This document shows positions 10,082-19,849 of a stretch of DNA of 64,000 nt, in pieces. Both the position numbers and the translations under genes were made by a program. The first letter of the stretch is position 1. Every line of letters begins with the position of its first letter. Source of the stretch: Armillaria gallica (lineage: Eukaryota > Basidiomycota > Agaricomycetes > Agaricales > Physalacriaceae); the NCBI GenBank assembly GCA_037576215.1, contig JBANDB010000002.1:5208001-5272000 (forward strand), given 5' to 3'. A model generated the notes under the pieces. That model saw only the letters and a program-made list of their open reading frames with translations, had not been told where the DNA came from and searched no databases.

Positions 10082-10321
10082 CGGGAAAGGTGACTGACGA
10101 TGCTATAGTGACATGTTATTGCTGTGTGGTTATGGGCAAGACTCATTTTATACAATGCTAATCCTCTGGGGCGACCGCCGACGTGTTGCTGTAAGATTCT
10201 GGGATATCAAGGCGTACGAATGACACAGAAGAGAAGACTTGTTTCTGTAGCCAGTCGGGGCGGTCGCCCTCATATACCATTCTGCGATAAGCGTGAATCA
10301 CCAATGGCCATCTTAATGGCT

Positions 10322-11305
10322 TAGGTATGGAATACAAGACTGGTACGCTCCGGTTATATGTATAGCCGGTGTGTGTGTATATTTGTTCTTGCTATACATG
10401 GTAGTAGGACCTCAGACACATTGATTTTGCTATATTAATACATATATAGAAAGAATATCAGTTGTGACTAAGATGCATGCATCTGTGACTGTGCTTAAAT
10501 ATTAGCATTTATACTGCAGATCTTCATCTTTTCTCTTCTCTTCTCAGTTGGCTTGATTTTATTCTATCTTTATGTTTTCCTATTCCTCTGCATAGCTGTT
10601 TTGTGCTCACACATTTCAGACATTGTGCAGCTGATTTCTTCTGTGGAACTTGTAGGGATGACCACTGTTACTGTTATGTATACCAGAATGACATTTGCAA
10701 TCATTATTATTTTCCAGTATTCCTCAACTTTGAACTTGTTTCAACTTCTTTGTCCTGACAGCAAAAGCCCATGACTAATATATGCTTATGACAATTAGAC
10801 TTGCATAAAATATGTTTTAAATTCAATAACAGATCAAGTTGATAATAATATAATTTAAGATTGCTCAGATAATAAGAGATATAATGTGACAGGTCCATGA
10901 TATATAGCAATTAAAGCAAATAAACTAAACTGTGCCACCTCTAGATCTCATTGAAATAGCAAATAACATTGTGACTGTAACTATAGTCACATGTAGATGA
11001 AGCTCTTTGTCACATCATGTGACCTGTCACACATCGAGCCCGATGACTGCTTAGTCATATATATAAGTCATCGAGCTGGGCTTTTATTATTATAAAATAT
11101 AAACTAAAATTATTATTCTTTTATTCCACATACATTTAGATAAATCATAAACTAACTTCCTTTCTTCCAGCACCCCCTTGGCCTGACCCAGACATCACTA
11201 AGAATTTTAGGCATGTCTAACACCTCCAACTCTAACCTAAGCAACTGACCACTCTTTCCACCATTCAAATGTTGATTATAAGCAACACAATCAATCCTCT
11301 TTTAT
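10322..11305. other. AT-rich interior of the insertion, no gene seen
   Basis: No coding frame of note. An imperfect hairpin (AGCCCGATGACT against AGTCATCGAGCTGGGCT) lies near 11037-11085. Confidence 0.5.
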
Positions 11306-11938
11306 TAGGGATGGTCACCATGTCCGTAGTACAGTGTATATGGATGGTACCTACAGATACAGTCACCTTCCCATGAGACTTACAATCTGCAGTCCTACAG
11401 TACGGATATAGTGTGGCAATTGCCCTTCATGGACTGTATTCTACAGGTAGTTCTAGCTGTATATGGCCATTCACAGATAGTAATGGTAATGCCACTTTGT
11501 CTGGGTGCAAGAGGTGAAATAGTGCGCTGGGGAGTTGATCAACTACTGAAGAACTCATGAAAGTGTTGGTGACCGAGTTTTGGCAGCTGTACATCATCAA
11601 TTCTGCTGATTTCATGAGCAATTTGTGTGTTGTCACTGCTTAAAATATATTTTTTATTGACATGCTGCTTTCACAGACCATCAATAATGTAGGTAAATGT
11701 CAAGGATATAGAGAGATGGTATATCACTCACTTTAGGTACACATGTGCTGGTATGTACGTATTTTTTTTGTCAGCTCTGTGCATGGCCATATGTATGGCC
11801 ATGACAACTGTAAATGTAACCGTCAATGCTATTGCAAGAGTTGACTGGGCATCGACGGTACAGTTACAGGAACAACTGTGGCCATAGCTGACTGCCACTT
11901 CTACAGCCATATCTGTTACGGTACGGTGACCATCCCTA
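11306..11938. mobile_element. Non-autonomous hAT-type element (MITE), 633 bp
   Basis: Perfect 14 bp terminal inverted repeats, TAGGGATGGTCACC at 11306-11319 and its reverse complement at 11925-11938, are flanked by a perfect 8 bp target duplication TCTTTTAT (11298-11305 and 11939-11946). There is no transposase frame. TIR sequence, TSD length and size fit a hAT-derived element that needs a transposase in trans. Confidence 0.92.
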
Positions 11939-11983
11939 TCTTTTATTTCTTACCTTTATTGCTGCCATACATGGAGCTACAGT

Positions 11984-12160
11984 CACTACTGGGGCATATC
12001 AGTGGGTATGCCTGAAAGATGGCAGGTAAACACTAGCATGTATTTATATAGATTTTTTTGAGCATAAAAACTGTACTATAAAAACCTGATAAAATGCTAT
12101 CTGCTTCCTTTTTAATCTTTACCTTGGTGTTTCAGCACATGTTTTTGCTATGAATTATCT
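11984..12160 (+). repeat. Left arm of a long inverted repeat, CACTA-like end
   Basis: About 177 bp starting CACTACTGGGGCAT, matching 20702-20879 in reverse complement along its whole length with scattered differences. CACTA starts are typical of the En/Spm (CACTA) group; the flanking triplets (AGT and AAT) do not match exactly, so the class is tentative. The gypsy element and another inverted-repeat element lie between the arms. Confidence 0.6.
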
Positions 12161-12291
12161 TATTGGAGATATCATGGGAAGCCACGAGAAGAGTGTAAAA
12201 GGTTTAAGTCGGCATGATGCCAGATGACCTTGGGACCAATACTTACTGCTTATGGATGAGTTTAGTAGAACATTCTAGATTGTTTTCATAG

Positions 12292-15200
12292 TCATAATTT
12301 CGTCTCCGTTGATGGGTCGTTGTTTCCCCCAAATATGTCCCATAGGTCGTATAGCTCCTCCCAGCTTCTGAGTTTCTTTCCGGTTCTTGGATCAATATGA
12401 TACTCCCAATCCTCCTTTTCTTGGATGACTTGGTCTATATGCTCAGCAAGATATTCTTCGATGAGCTCGTCCACGTCCATGTCGCCCTCCCGTACCCAGC
12501 TGTTTGACTCTGGTCCGTACCCCTTCCATTTGACAAAGTAGTCAGTTGCTCTCCTGGATGGTTCGCCTCGTCTTCCCCGAACATTCCGCTGCCTGCTGTT
12601 CAGGATTTTTTCGACTTCGTAGTGTTCTTCGTTGTCGATCAAATCTGGCAGTGGCGGTGGTGGTTGTTCTTGATTGGGGAATGCTGGCGGGGTATAAGGG
12701 GTAAGTAGAGCTTCGTTGAAGGTAGGGTGGATTTTCCAGCTGGTTGGTAACTTGAGCGTGTAGGCGGAGTCACCCTTCTTGTCTGTGATCTCGAAGGGAC
12801 CTGTCCGTTTATCGTCAAGCTTTTTCTTTGGGCAAGGGAGGTGAAGATTGGTGGTGTCGAGCCAGACCTTGTCGCCCTTTTTGTACTCGATGGCTGTGCG
12901 TTTGCTTTTGTTGTATTGTGCTTTCATTTGGGACGCGGCCTTCTCGAGCGACTTTTGAGCGGAGGCGTGGATCTCTTGCATTTTCGAGACGAAGGTGCCG
13001 GAGGCGGGGGTTCGGAATGGGATTGTCGGTTTGGCTCCTGGTAGGACTAAGGGGTTGTAGCCGTAGTTGACTTCAAAAGGACTTTTGCCGGTGGAGGAGT
13101 GAATACGATTATTATGGGCGAAGGCGGCAAGGGAGAGCCATTCCGCCCAATCGGTTTGGAGGTGGTTGACGAACATTTGGAGGTATTTTTCAATTTCTTG
13201 GTTAACCCTTTCGGTTTGTCCGTCTGTCTGAGGGTGGTAAGCTGTCGATGCATTGCCCTTAATATGGAGAAGTTCGTAGAGGTCCTTCATGAACTTGGAT
13301 ATGAATACAGTGCCCCTGTCTGAAATGACGACTTGAGGCATGCCGTGTTTGGCATAGACTTCGTTGCGCAATATTTTTGCCCACCCTTCCGAGGATAACT
13401 CTGTGGAGCATGCGACGGGAATGATTTCCTTCGAGAAGCGGTCAACGATTACGAGGATAGCGTCGTGTCCGTTACTCTTGGGTAATCCCATCACCATGTC
13501 TACTGAGATGTGAGTCCACGGTTGCGAGGGTATTTCATTTGGGTGTAGGGGCGCTGCCTTGGGTTGGGTGCTGCTCTTTGTTCGTTGACAGGTCTCGCAC
13601 GCTTTTACATAGGCTTCGACATCCTTCTTCATCTTTGGCCACCAGAACTCTCGTAACACGAGTTCTTTGGTCTTCTCAATACCTGGATGTCCGGCGGTAA
13701 TGTGGTCATGAGAGCGAGCGATAATCTCTCCTCGAAGCATATGGTCCCTGGGAACGTAGATCCTGCCATCGTACCAGACGAGCCCTTCTTTCATCTTCAT
13801 GCCACGATCGTGGTCTACTGATCCGGTGACGGTCTTGTCCCATAGATGGACTTTTCTGGTAGCGGCTTGTATGTCTTGATGGGTCTGCCCAATCGTTGGC
13901 ATAATCATTGCCCTGAAGTGTTCGGGGGCTAGGATTACAACCTGGTCGTTGTCATCTTGCCCTTGGTTATGGTCTGCTCGTCGCGAGAGGAGGTCAGCCT
14001 TTTTGTTTGCAGCGCCGGCCTTGTGATGAAGGGTGAAGTGGTACTCTGCCAGCTCGGTGATCCATCGAGCTTGACGTCGGTTTACTTTCTGAGGTTTTCG
14101 GAAATACTGGAGGTTCTGATGGTCTGTCCAGATCTTGAAGTCTTGGTATGCGCCCATGAGGTAATGTCTCCATTCTTCAAGAGCGAGCATGATGGCCAGG
14201 AGTTCCTTATCGTAGATCTCGTAGTTACGCTCAGTAACTGACAGGGATTTGGACAGGAAGGAAACTGGTCTCCATTTGCCGTCCTGTTCTTGGGAGAGAA
14301 CCGCACCTATGGCCCCTTCGCTAGCGTCTGCTTCTACCCTGAACTTCCCCTCATTCGTTGGTACGGCAAGTATGACGTCTTCGGCTAGCTGTTTCTTCAG
14401 CTGTTCGAACGCCTCCTGCTGGGTTTTGCCCCATCTCCACGCATCGTTGCCGGTTAACTGAGTCATGGGCTTTACAATTTTGCTATAGTCTTTTATGAAG
14501 CGTCGGTAGAAGTTAGTGAATCCTAGGAATGACTGAAGTTCCTTCTTCTTCGTTGGTACCGGCCAGTCGAGAATGCCTTTGATTTTGACTGGGTCCATGC
14601 GGATGCTTCCTTCGCTGATGATGACTCCCAGGTACTCTGTTTCCAGGACTTCAAACTTGCATTTTTCGGCTTTGAGGAACAACTTGTTTCTCCGTAGAGT
14701 CGCTAACACCTTTCGCGTGATTTGACGGTGTTCCTCCTTCGTTTTGGACATGATGAGGATGTCGTCAAGGTAGATGGTAACTTTTCCGGAGGCGATGAGG
14801 TCTTTGAAGATGTCGTTCATCATCCATTGGAAGGTGGCGGGTGAGTTAGTGAGCCCGAAGAACATAACCGTCGGCTCATACAGGCCGCGATTAGTCCTGA
14901 AGGCTGCTTTCCATTCATCACCCGTCTTGATGCGAACGTTATTGTACCCCCACCGGACGTCCAGCTTGGAGAAGTACTTGGCGCCACGCAGTTTGTCCAT
15001 GAGTTCTGAGATTAAAGGAAGCGGATATCGGTTTTTAATGGTCATTTCGTTTAGTTTCCGATAGTCTTGGACAGGTTGCAACTTCCCGTCTTTCTTCTTA
15101 ACAAAGAAGAACGGTGAGGCCATGGGCGACTTAGATGGTCGTATCCTCCCGCTGGATAAGTTCTCGTCAAGAAACTTGTCTAGCTCTTCCTGCTCTGATC

Positions 15201-16905
15201 GATTTAGGGGATAGACCTTGCAATCGAGGTTGGCGTTGGCATTGGGGATAAGCTCGATGGCGTGGTCCCAGGGTTTTGGTTCCGGGAGTTCATCAAAGTT
15301 TTCCTTGTCGAATAAATCCTTGAAGTCCCTGCACCACTCGGGCACCATCTCCTCAAAGGTCTTTGCCCCCTTTTTAGCGTTAGCTTGGGCTGCCAGATCG
15401 TTGGCCACGTGCCGCATGGCTCTGACGCGAATGGCTTCTTCAAAGCTTATCGCGAGGATAGTGTCGCCCTCCTCAAGTTCTTCGTCCCACTTATTGTATG
15501 GGTCTGCATCTGGTAATGGGATCGGGATATGACGGCACTGACACCGGGCGAAGGTCATCCTTCCGGTTTGCCAGTTGATTAACGGGTTGTGCCTCGCCAA
15601 CCAATTGTGCCCGAGGAAGACGTCGCGGTCTTGTAAGTCGGTGATGGCTAAATCAATGCTCTCGGCGTGATCCCCGATGGTGATGCGGAGTTCGGCATAG
15701 GCAGTGATCTGCCCGGCACTATTCTTCAATCCGTCCGCATTATAGACCGTGATAGGCGCCGCGGTCGCTCGCACGGGGAGGTTATGGGTCTTTACGAAGG
15801 CTCGGCTGATGGCACTGCTGGTGCAGCCGCTGTTGACTAAAGCCAAGGTCGTAACGAAGCGGCCTTCCCCAGGTACCCCGATTTGGATGTCGGTTGTTAA
15901 AGCCTTGTCTCCCCCGCTTAGGCGGCAAACGTAGTGTCGAGGTTGTTGGAGTTCGTACATTACGTCAAGCGCATTAATTTTGGTCCGCAACCCTTCGATC
16001 ATCTCATCGACCACTTCCTCGACCCGGTTTTTATGAATCCAGTTCTTTAGGATGGCCTTGGCTTCCGACTCAGTCTTCGCGTCCTTGATTCCTCGTAACG
16101 TCCATTCGGCTCCAAAAGGTTTGAGCCAACGGTGTGGGACCTTCTCAGTCTTCGCGCTAGAACCCGAGGGTTCCGCTACCGTCGACTGGGTCGCCTCAGG
16201 GACTACAGGGGGTTTCAGGTTAGTTTTTTGGCTTCGTCGGAAACTCGTGTCGTCCTCGTCATCTGGGACCTCCTCCAATTGTACCTTAGGCCCCCTTTTC
16301 ACCGCCTGGGCGCTAGCAGCTTCCGTCCCTTTGGCTGCCTTGGTCAGGGCTGTTGCGCATCCAACAGTTCTTGCTACTCGCTGGTCTTCGTCGGGATCGC
16401 CTAGTGGGTTTTCGTGATGCCGCAAGCCCGGCTGGACACCAGAGCCACCACTTGCGCGGACAGCAGACTCGACCTGTGCCGAATGAACGGACTTACCGGC
16501 CCAGTCGGTTTCTGGTGGACTTAGCGGGTCGTTCGGCTCCCGCCTAGGGCCTCTGCCGACCTGGTGCCAGCCTTCGTCTTGATGCTGGCTCGCGCTCCTG
16601 GGACTCTTGCAAGGCTGCTGATCATCAGACCGCGCCATCAGTCCGCTGCGCATGGCGTTCGGAGAATCCTCCTCCTTCGACCCAGTGACGGACGTCACTT
16701 TCGCTTGTGCCGGGGTCATAGGCGGCACTGTCAACCGCTTGAGTGTTTCTGGCTCTTCGTCTGCAGTATTCCCCTTGCCAGGGGCCGCTTCTCCAAGGGG
16801 GGCGCTAGGCGCTTGTTCCCTTGCCCCATCCAGTCGTGTATTGGGCGCTGTTATGATGGGTGACACTATGGTAGGTGTCTTTTCATCCGATGCTTTCGCT
16901 CGCAA
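12292..16905 (-). CDS. pol: Ty3/gypsy chromovirus pol polyprotein
   Basis: Uninterrupted frame of about 1537 codons; the frame is open further upstream and overlaps the end of gag in the -1 frame (about 17109-17145), so it is probably made by frameshifting; the codon at 16905 is not an ATG. Order: aspartic protease near residue 356, where the active-site triad reads NSG (ALVNSGCTSS) instead of D-S/T-G; reverse transcriptase with YLDD near 711; RNase H (EADASEGAIGAVLS, near 857); integrase zinc finger (GHPGIEKTKEL...CETCQRTK, near 1072-1115) and catalytic core with SVDMVMGLP, ISDRG and TDGQTERVNQEIEKYL; and a C-terminal chromodomain (YFVKWKGY, about 1435-1500), which marks a chromovirus. The frame is intact, implying recent insertion. 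Confidence 0.93.
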   Translation of the reverse strand: MRAKASDEKTPTIVSPIITAPNTRLDGAREQAPSAPLGEAAPGKGNTADEEPETLKRLTVPPMTPAQAKVTSVTGSKEEDSPNAMRSGLMARSDDQQPCKSPRSASQHQDEGWHQVGRGPRREPNDPLSPPETDWAGKSVHSAQVESAVRASGGSGVQPGLRHHENPLGDPDEDQRVARTVGCATALTKAAKGTEAASAQAVKRGPKVQLEEVPDDEDDTSFRRSQKTNLKPPVVPEATQSTVAEPSGSSAKTEKVPHRWLKPFGAEWTLRGIKDAKTESEAKAILKNWIHKNRVEEVVDEMIEGLRTKINALDVMYELQQPRHYVCRLSGGDKALTTDIQIGVPGEGRFVTTLALVNSGCTSSAISRAFVKTHNLPVRATAAPITVYNADGLKNSAGQITAYAELRITIGDHAESIDLAITDLQDRDVFLGHNWLARHNPLINWQTGRMTFARCQCRHIPIPLPDADPYNKWDEELEEGDTILAISFEEAIRVRAMRHVANDLAAQANAKKGAKTFEEMVPEWCRDFKDLFDKENFDELPEPKPWDHAIELIPNANANLDCKVYPLNRSEQEELDKFLDENLSSGRIRPSKSPMASPFFFVKKKDGKLQPVQDYRKLNEMTIKNRYPLPLISELMDKLRGAKYFSKLDVRWGYNNVRIKTGDEWKAAFRTNRGLYEPTVMFFGLTNSPATFQWMMNDIFKDLIASGKVTIYLDDILIMSKTKEEHRQITRKVLATLRRNKLFLKAEKCKFEVLETEYLGVIISEGSIRMDPVKIKGILDWPVPTKKKELQSFLGFTNFYRRFIKDYSKIVKPMTQLTGNDAWRWGKTQQEAFEQLKKQLAEDVILAVPTNEGKFRVEADASEGAIGAVLSQEQDGKWRPVSFLSKSLSVTERNYEIYDKELLAIMLALEEWRHYLMGAYQDFKIWTDHQNLQYFRKPQKVNRRQARWITELAEYHFTLHHKAGAANKKADLLSRRADHNQGQDDNDQVVILAPEHFRAMIMPTIGQTHQDIQAATRKVHLWDKTVTGSVDHDRGMKMKEGLVWYDGRIYVPRDHMLRGEIIARSHDHITAGHPGIEKTKELVLREFWWPKMKKDVEAYVKACETCQRTKSSTQPKAAPLHPNEIPSQPWTHISVDMVMGLPKSNGHDAILVIVDRFSKEIIPVACSTELSSEGWAKILRNEVYAKHGMPQVVISDRGTVFISKFMKDLYELLHIKGNASTAYHPQTDGQTERVNQEIEKYLQMFVNHLQTDWAEWLSLAAFAHNNRIHSSTGKSPFEVNYGYNPLVLPGAKPTIPFRTPASGTFVSKMQEIHASAQKSLEKAASQMKAQYNKSKRTAIEYKKGDKVWLDTTNLHLPCPKKKLDDKRTGPFEITDKKGDSAYTLKLPTSWKIHPTFNEALLTPYTPPAFPNQEQPPPPLPDLIDNEEHYEVEKILNSRQRNVRGRRGEPSRRATDYFVKWKGYGPESNSWVREGDMDVDELIEEYLAEHIDQVIQEKEDWEYHIDPRTGKKLRSWEELYDLWDIFGGNNDPSTETKL

Positions 16906-17108
16906 TGAGTTACTTGCCGAACGCTTAGTCGGTGAGTCGGTTCCGACATCCTGTGTTGATTCTTTCTTAGTTCCGGTCTCAGTAGCGAAGTCGCAGGGGG
17001 GTATATTCGAATGCGTAATATTTACTACAGAAGTACGGTGAGCCTTACTAGCAGGCGATAATGGCGTACCGGATGAAACTAAGTCCTTCGCCGAGTCAGT
17101 CGAATCAT

Positions 17109-19001
17109 TTACTGCTCGGTGCCGTCTTTTACCTCCTCAACCTTCGAGTCGGTCTTCTCCTTCGTTGCTACATGGTCCCAGTAATACACTACACGTCGCA
17201 AGTGTTCTTCCTTCGTCTTGGGTCGTTTAGGGCAGTCTCGCTTGAAGTGCCCTACCTCGCCGCAACCGTAGCATTTCACTTTGGCGCGTAACGCGTCGAT
17301 ATCCATGGGCTTTCCTTGCCCTCCGTAAATCGTGTCAGTTCCCGTTGTTTTCTCTGGGACACTGCTTTGCTGCTGATCCCCCTTTGTCGTCGGGGTCGCC
17401 TTATTCTGCTGTTTCCATTCTGTTACCTTCCCTCCCCGTTGCTCTGCCTTTCGCGTCCTCCAATTATGGTCGATACGAAGTATTCGTCGCTTCCACTCGT
17501 GATAACTCCCAGGGATGTCTGCATCCGAGGCGTAGATGATGTCCTTGGCCGAAGATCGGCATGCCTTTTTGACTTGGGCGACCATCATCATGTCGATGCT
17601 TAGGACACCTGCCTCGAAGGCTAGTGACTCGAACTGCTGGAAGAACAAGTCTCCATCAGGGAATTGGCTCTGTCGTAGCGCTTCCCATTGGGCAAACTTG
17701 ATCTCCGCAGTTGCGTCCTTCCAGAACCTCCGTCGAACCTCGCTGACGAACTCTTCGTAGGGTGGGTAGAGTTGGAAGCCGTGTTCGTCTTTCCCTAGTT
17801 CTTGCGCACATAACCCCCACCATACCTGTGCGTCACCCCCGAATTGGGACACGCAGAAGATAACCTTGTGGGGGTGATGATAGAAGTGCTGGTTGAAAAC
17901 CGAGAAGTACATGTCGCACTGGGAGAAGAATCGGGTGATATCGTTAGTGCCTCCGTTGAAGTTCTCAGGGATCTTGACCATTTCTGGTCTCAGGTTGGCC
18001 CATGGCCCTAGGTTGGCCGGGTCGAGAACCCATGGGGCCGGGGGGTCAGGTGGTCCTGGGGGAGGTGGATAGCGAGGTGGCGCCCACCTTCGAGGAGCAG
18101 CAGGTGGCTGTGGTGGTCCAGTCGGTGGTGGCCCCGAAGGAGGCTGCGGCTTGGCAGGGGGTTGGGTCGGTACCTGAGGCGCGTTTGACGGTCCTGCTCC
18201 GTCACCTGTTATGGCGGCTGCGAAAAGTCGAGATGTCTTTTGCACATCGGGGGGCCCATATCCTCGGGGGTACGCATAGCTCGCGTGTCTGGGGGCATAG
18301 CCTGGTTCCCACCTTCGGTACTCAGGTACAGCCACTCGTGGCGGTGGTACCGGTGGTTCGTCATCCATCGGTTCTGGTGTATACACAATCGGGGGTAGGT
18401 CAAGTTGGGGTCGCTGGTACCTGGCGGGTACCTCGGCCCTGCGATTGTCATGGATCATGTTATAGGCGGTGCACGCGAAATGGGCGGCTTCCTCTTTCAA
18501 TATATATTCGTATCCATAATAGGCATAGTCCCTTCCTGCCGGCGTCAGGGCCCAGTCCTGATCCGCTAACAGCTCTTGCCTGAAGTGCTCAAAGAGCTCC
18601 TCCAGGGTTGCGGCGAGGAGGACGGCGGGGACCTGAACCAGCTTGCCTGTCGATAGAAGGTACAGCGCCCGGGCGATGGTTATCGGGGTGGTCGGCTGGG
18701 GGAGTGTTCGGGACCTCGGGGGTTGGGACGGGGCTTGGGGACGGGCTCCTTCTTCCGATGACGCCGTTGATATACTCCTCGGCTGGGAGTGTCTCGGTTC
18801 TGGGGCTATCGGCGGTGTGGTATATCGTCTCCCCTCGGCTGTCGATGCGCGGCTCATCGCGCGTCTCGATTCGTCCCGCCTCCTCGTCGATCCTTCTGAA
18901 CTCCGCGGCTCTCTCTGCCTCAATCCTCCTGTGCTCTCGTCCGAACCAGTTGAGGCCCTGCTCATCGACCTCGTATCGGGGGTCGAGCCCTTGCGCGACA
19001 T
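17109..19001 (-). CDS. gag: Ty3/gypsy gag (capsid and nucleocapsid)
   Basis: About 630 codons. The N-terminal third is low-complexity (Ser, Arg, Pro rich), followed by a Pro-rich linker around residues 250-340 and a capsid-like region (PENFNGGTNDITRFFSQCDMYF, VWWGLCAQEL, WEALRQSQFPDGDLFFQQFE). A CCHC zinc knuckle (CYGCGEVGHFKRDC) lies near residue 575. It packages the element RNA. The upstream frames overlap its 5' end, so the true N-terminus could involve a frame change. Confidence 0.85.
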   Translation of the reverse strand: MSRKGSTPDTRSMSRASTGSDESTGGLRQREPRSSEGSTRRRDESRRAMSRASTAEGRRYTTPPIAPEPRHSQPRSISTASSEEGARPQAPSQPPRSRTLPQPTTPITIARALYLLSTGKLVQVPAVLLAATLEELFEHFRQELLADQDWALTPAGRDYAYYGYEYILKEEAAHFACTAYNMIHDNRRAEVPARYQRPQLDLPPIVYTPEPMDDEPPVPPPRVAVPEYRRWEPGYAPRHASYAYPRGYGPPDVQKTSRLFAAAITGDGAGPSNAPQVPTQPPAKPQPPSGPPPTGPPQPPAAPRRWAPPRYPPPPGPPDPPAPWVLDPANLGPWANLRPEMVKIPENFNGGTNDITRFFSQCDMYFSVFNQHFYHHPHKVIFCVSQFGGDAQVWWGLCAQELGKDEHGFQLYPPYEEFVSEVRRRFWKDATAEIKFAQWEALRQSQFPDGDLFFQQFESLAFEAGVLSIDMMMVAQVKKACRSSAKDIIYASDADIPGSYHEWKRRILRIDHNWRTRKAEQRGGKVTEWKQQNKATPTTKGDQQQSSVPEKTTGTDTIYGGQGKPMDIDALRAKVKCYGCGEVGHFKRDCPKRPKTKEEHLRRVVYYWDHVATKEKTDSKVEEVKDGTEQ

Positions 19002-19548
19002 TGATTGCTGATCTGGGGGGTTCCCTTCTCCTCCTTGGAATGAGGAGCCTGTTTGAGGCCTCTGGGGTTCCTCCTTGCGGGGAGAACTCGGGCGTCGGAG
19101 ACTGTCTACCGATGGCTAGCAGTGTCGGAGATCGGGTCGTGACTCGTACTGGGGTGTCCCAGTAATGGGGAACAGCGTAGGGATTTGGGTGGTAGGGGAA
19201 AAAGGCAGAGACGGGGAGGTTGAGGTTGTCCCAGACGAGGTCGAGCTCGGAAGTGGAACCGACTCGGATTTCATAGGGGTCGGCGGTTGGCGCTGGTATC
19301 CTGCTACTCCCAGGACGATCGCCGGTAGGTTGCTCGACGGCAGGGGATGCTCCTGCACCTGTTCGCCCCAGGCCGAGTCGGAGGAGATACCTTGCCAGGT
19401 CTGCGGCTGTGGCATCATTTCGTGCTGCTGGATGGGGGGTAGCGCCGGCGGACTGGTGAGGAGAGGGCGGGTCGGTAGAAAGCTCGATAAAGGGGAGCCT
19501 TGCTCCGGAAGCACCTCCATCGCTTCTTTCCTGAACGCCGACTTCCAC
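18589..19548 (-). CDS. Upstream gag-region frame of the gypsy element
   Basis: About 319 codons, overlapping gag by 413 nt in another frame. It is rich in Pro, Arg and Glu with an EHRRIEAERAAEFRRIDEE helical stretch. I do not recognise a domain. It may be an N-terminal gag extension joined by a frame change, or an independent accessory frame. Confidence 0.4.
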   Translation of the reverse strand: MEVGVQERSDGGASGARLPFIELSTDPPSPHQSAGATPHPAARNDATAADLARYLLRLGLGRTGAGASPAVEQPTGDRPGSSRIPAPTADPYEIRVGSTSELDLVWDNLNLPVSAFFPYHPNPYAVPHYWDTPVRVTTRSPTLLAIGRQSPTPEFSPQGGTPEASNRLLIPRRRREPPRSAINVAQGLDPRYEVDEQGLNWFGREHRRIEAERAAEFRRIDEEAGRIETRDEPRIDSRGETIYHTADSPRTETLPAEEYINGVIGRRSPSPSPVPTPEVPNTPPADHPDNHRPGAVPSIDRQAGSGPRRPPRRNPGGAL

Positions 19549-19608
19549 CTCCCTAGGAACGTCTTCTTCTCTGTCGTTGACGCTAGAGTGCTCGTCGATT
19601 GCTGGGGC

Positions 19609-19842
19609 TCATAGCGGTATGGGTGGGTAGAAGTGCGCCGGTGGTGGCTGCTGTGGGAGGACATAGTTGAAAGGTGGTGGGGGGTACTGAATTCTTCTGT
19701 TGCATCTGCGACGAGTTGTCCTTTGGTAATGTATGATAGCCAATACGAGCATGGCTGCAAAGAATGCTAGTCCAACACCGAGGTAGACTGCGGATAATAG
19801 AATCTCGAGTGTCGACATCTGTAGGCTCTGGTTAAGGAGCAA
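19609..19842 (-). CDS. Small single-pass membrane frame in the gypsy leader
   Basis: 77 codons from 19842, or about 69 from an internal Met, with one strong transmembrane segment (ILLSAVYLGVGLAFFAAMLV) followed by basic residues and a Pro/Tyr-rich tail (PPPPFNYVLPQQPPP). It precedes gag in the element. Membrane-spanning leader frames are unusual for Ty3 elements; coding status is unproven. Confidence 0.4.
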   Translation of the reverse strand: MLLNQSLQMSTLEILLSAVYLGVGLAFFAAMLVLAIIHYQRTTRRRCNRRIQYPPPPFNYVLPQQPPPAHFYPPIPL

Positions 19843-19849
19843 GGGTGAA

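Noticed and set aside
11037..11085. Hairpin as a tRNA or structured RNA
   Set aside because: Imperfect pairing in an AT-rich transposon interior, without tRNA boxes or cloverleaf geometry.
18002..18583. 193-codon plus-strand frame in the gypsy element
   Set aside because: Shadow of the GC-rich, Pro-rich gag sequence on the other strand.
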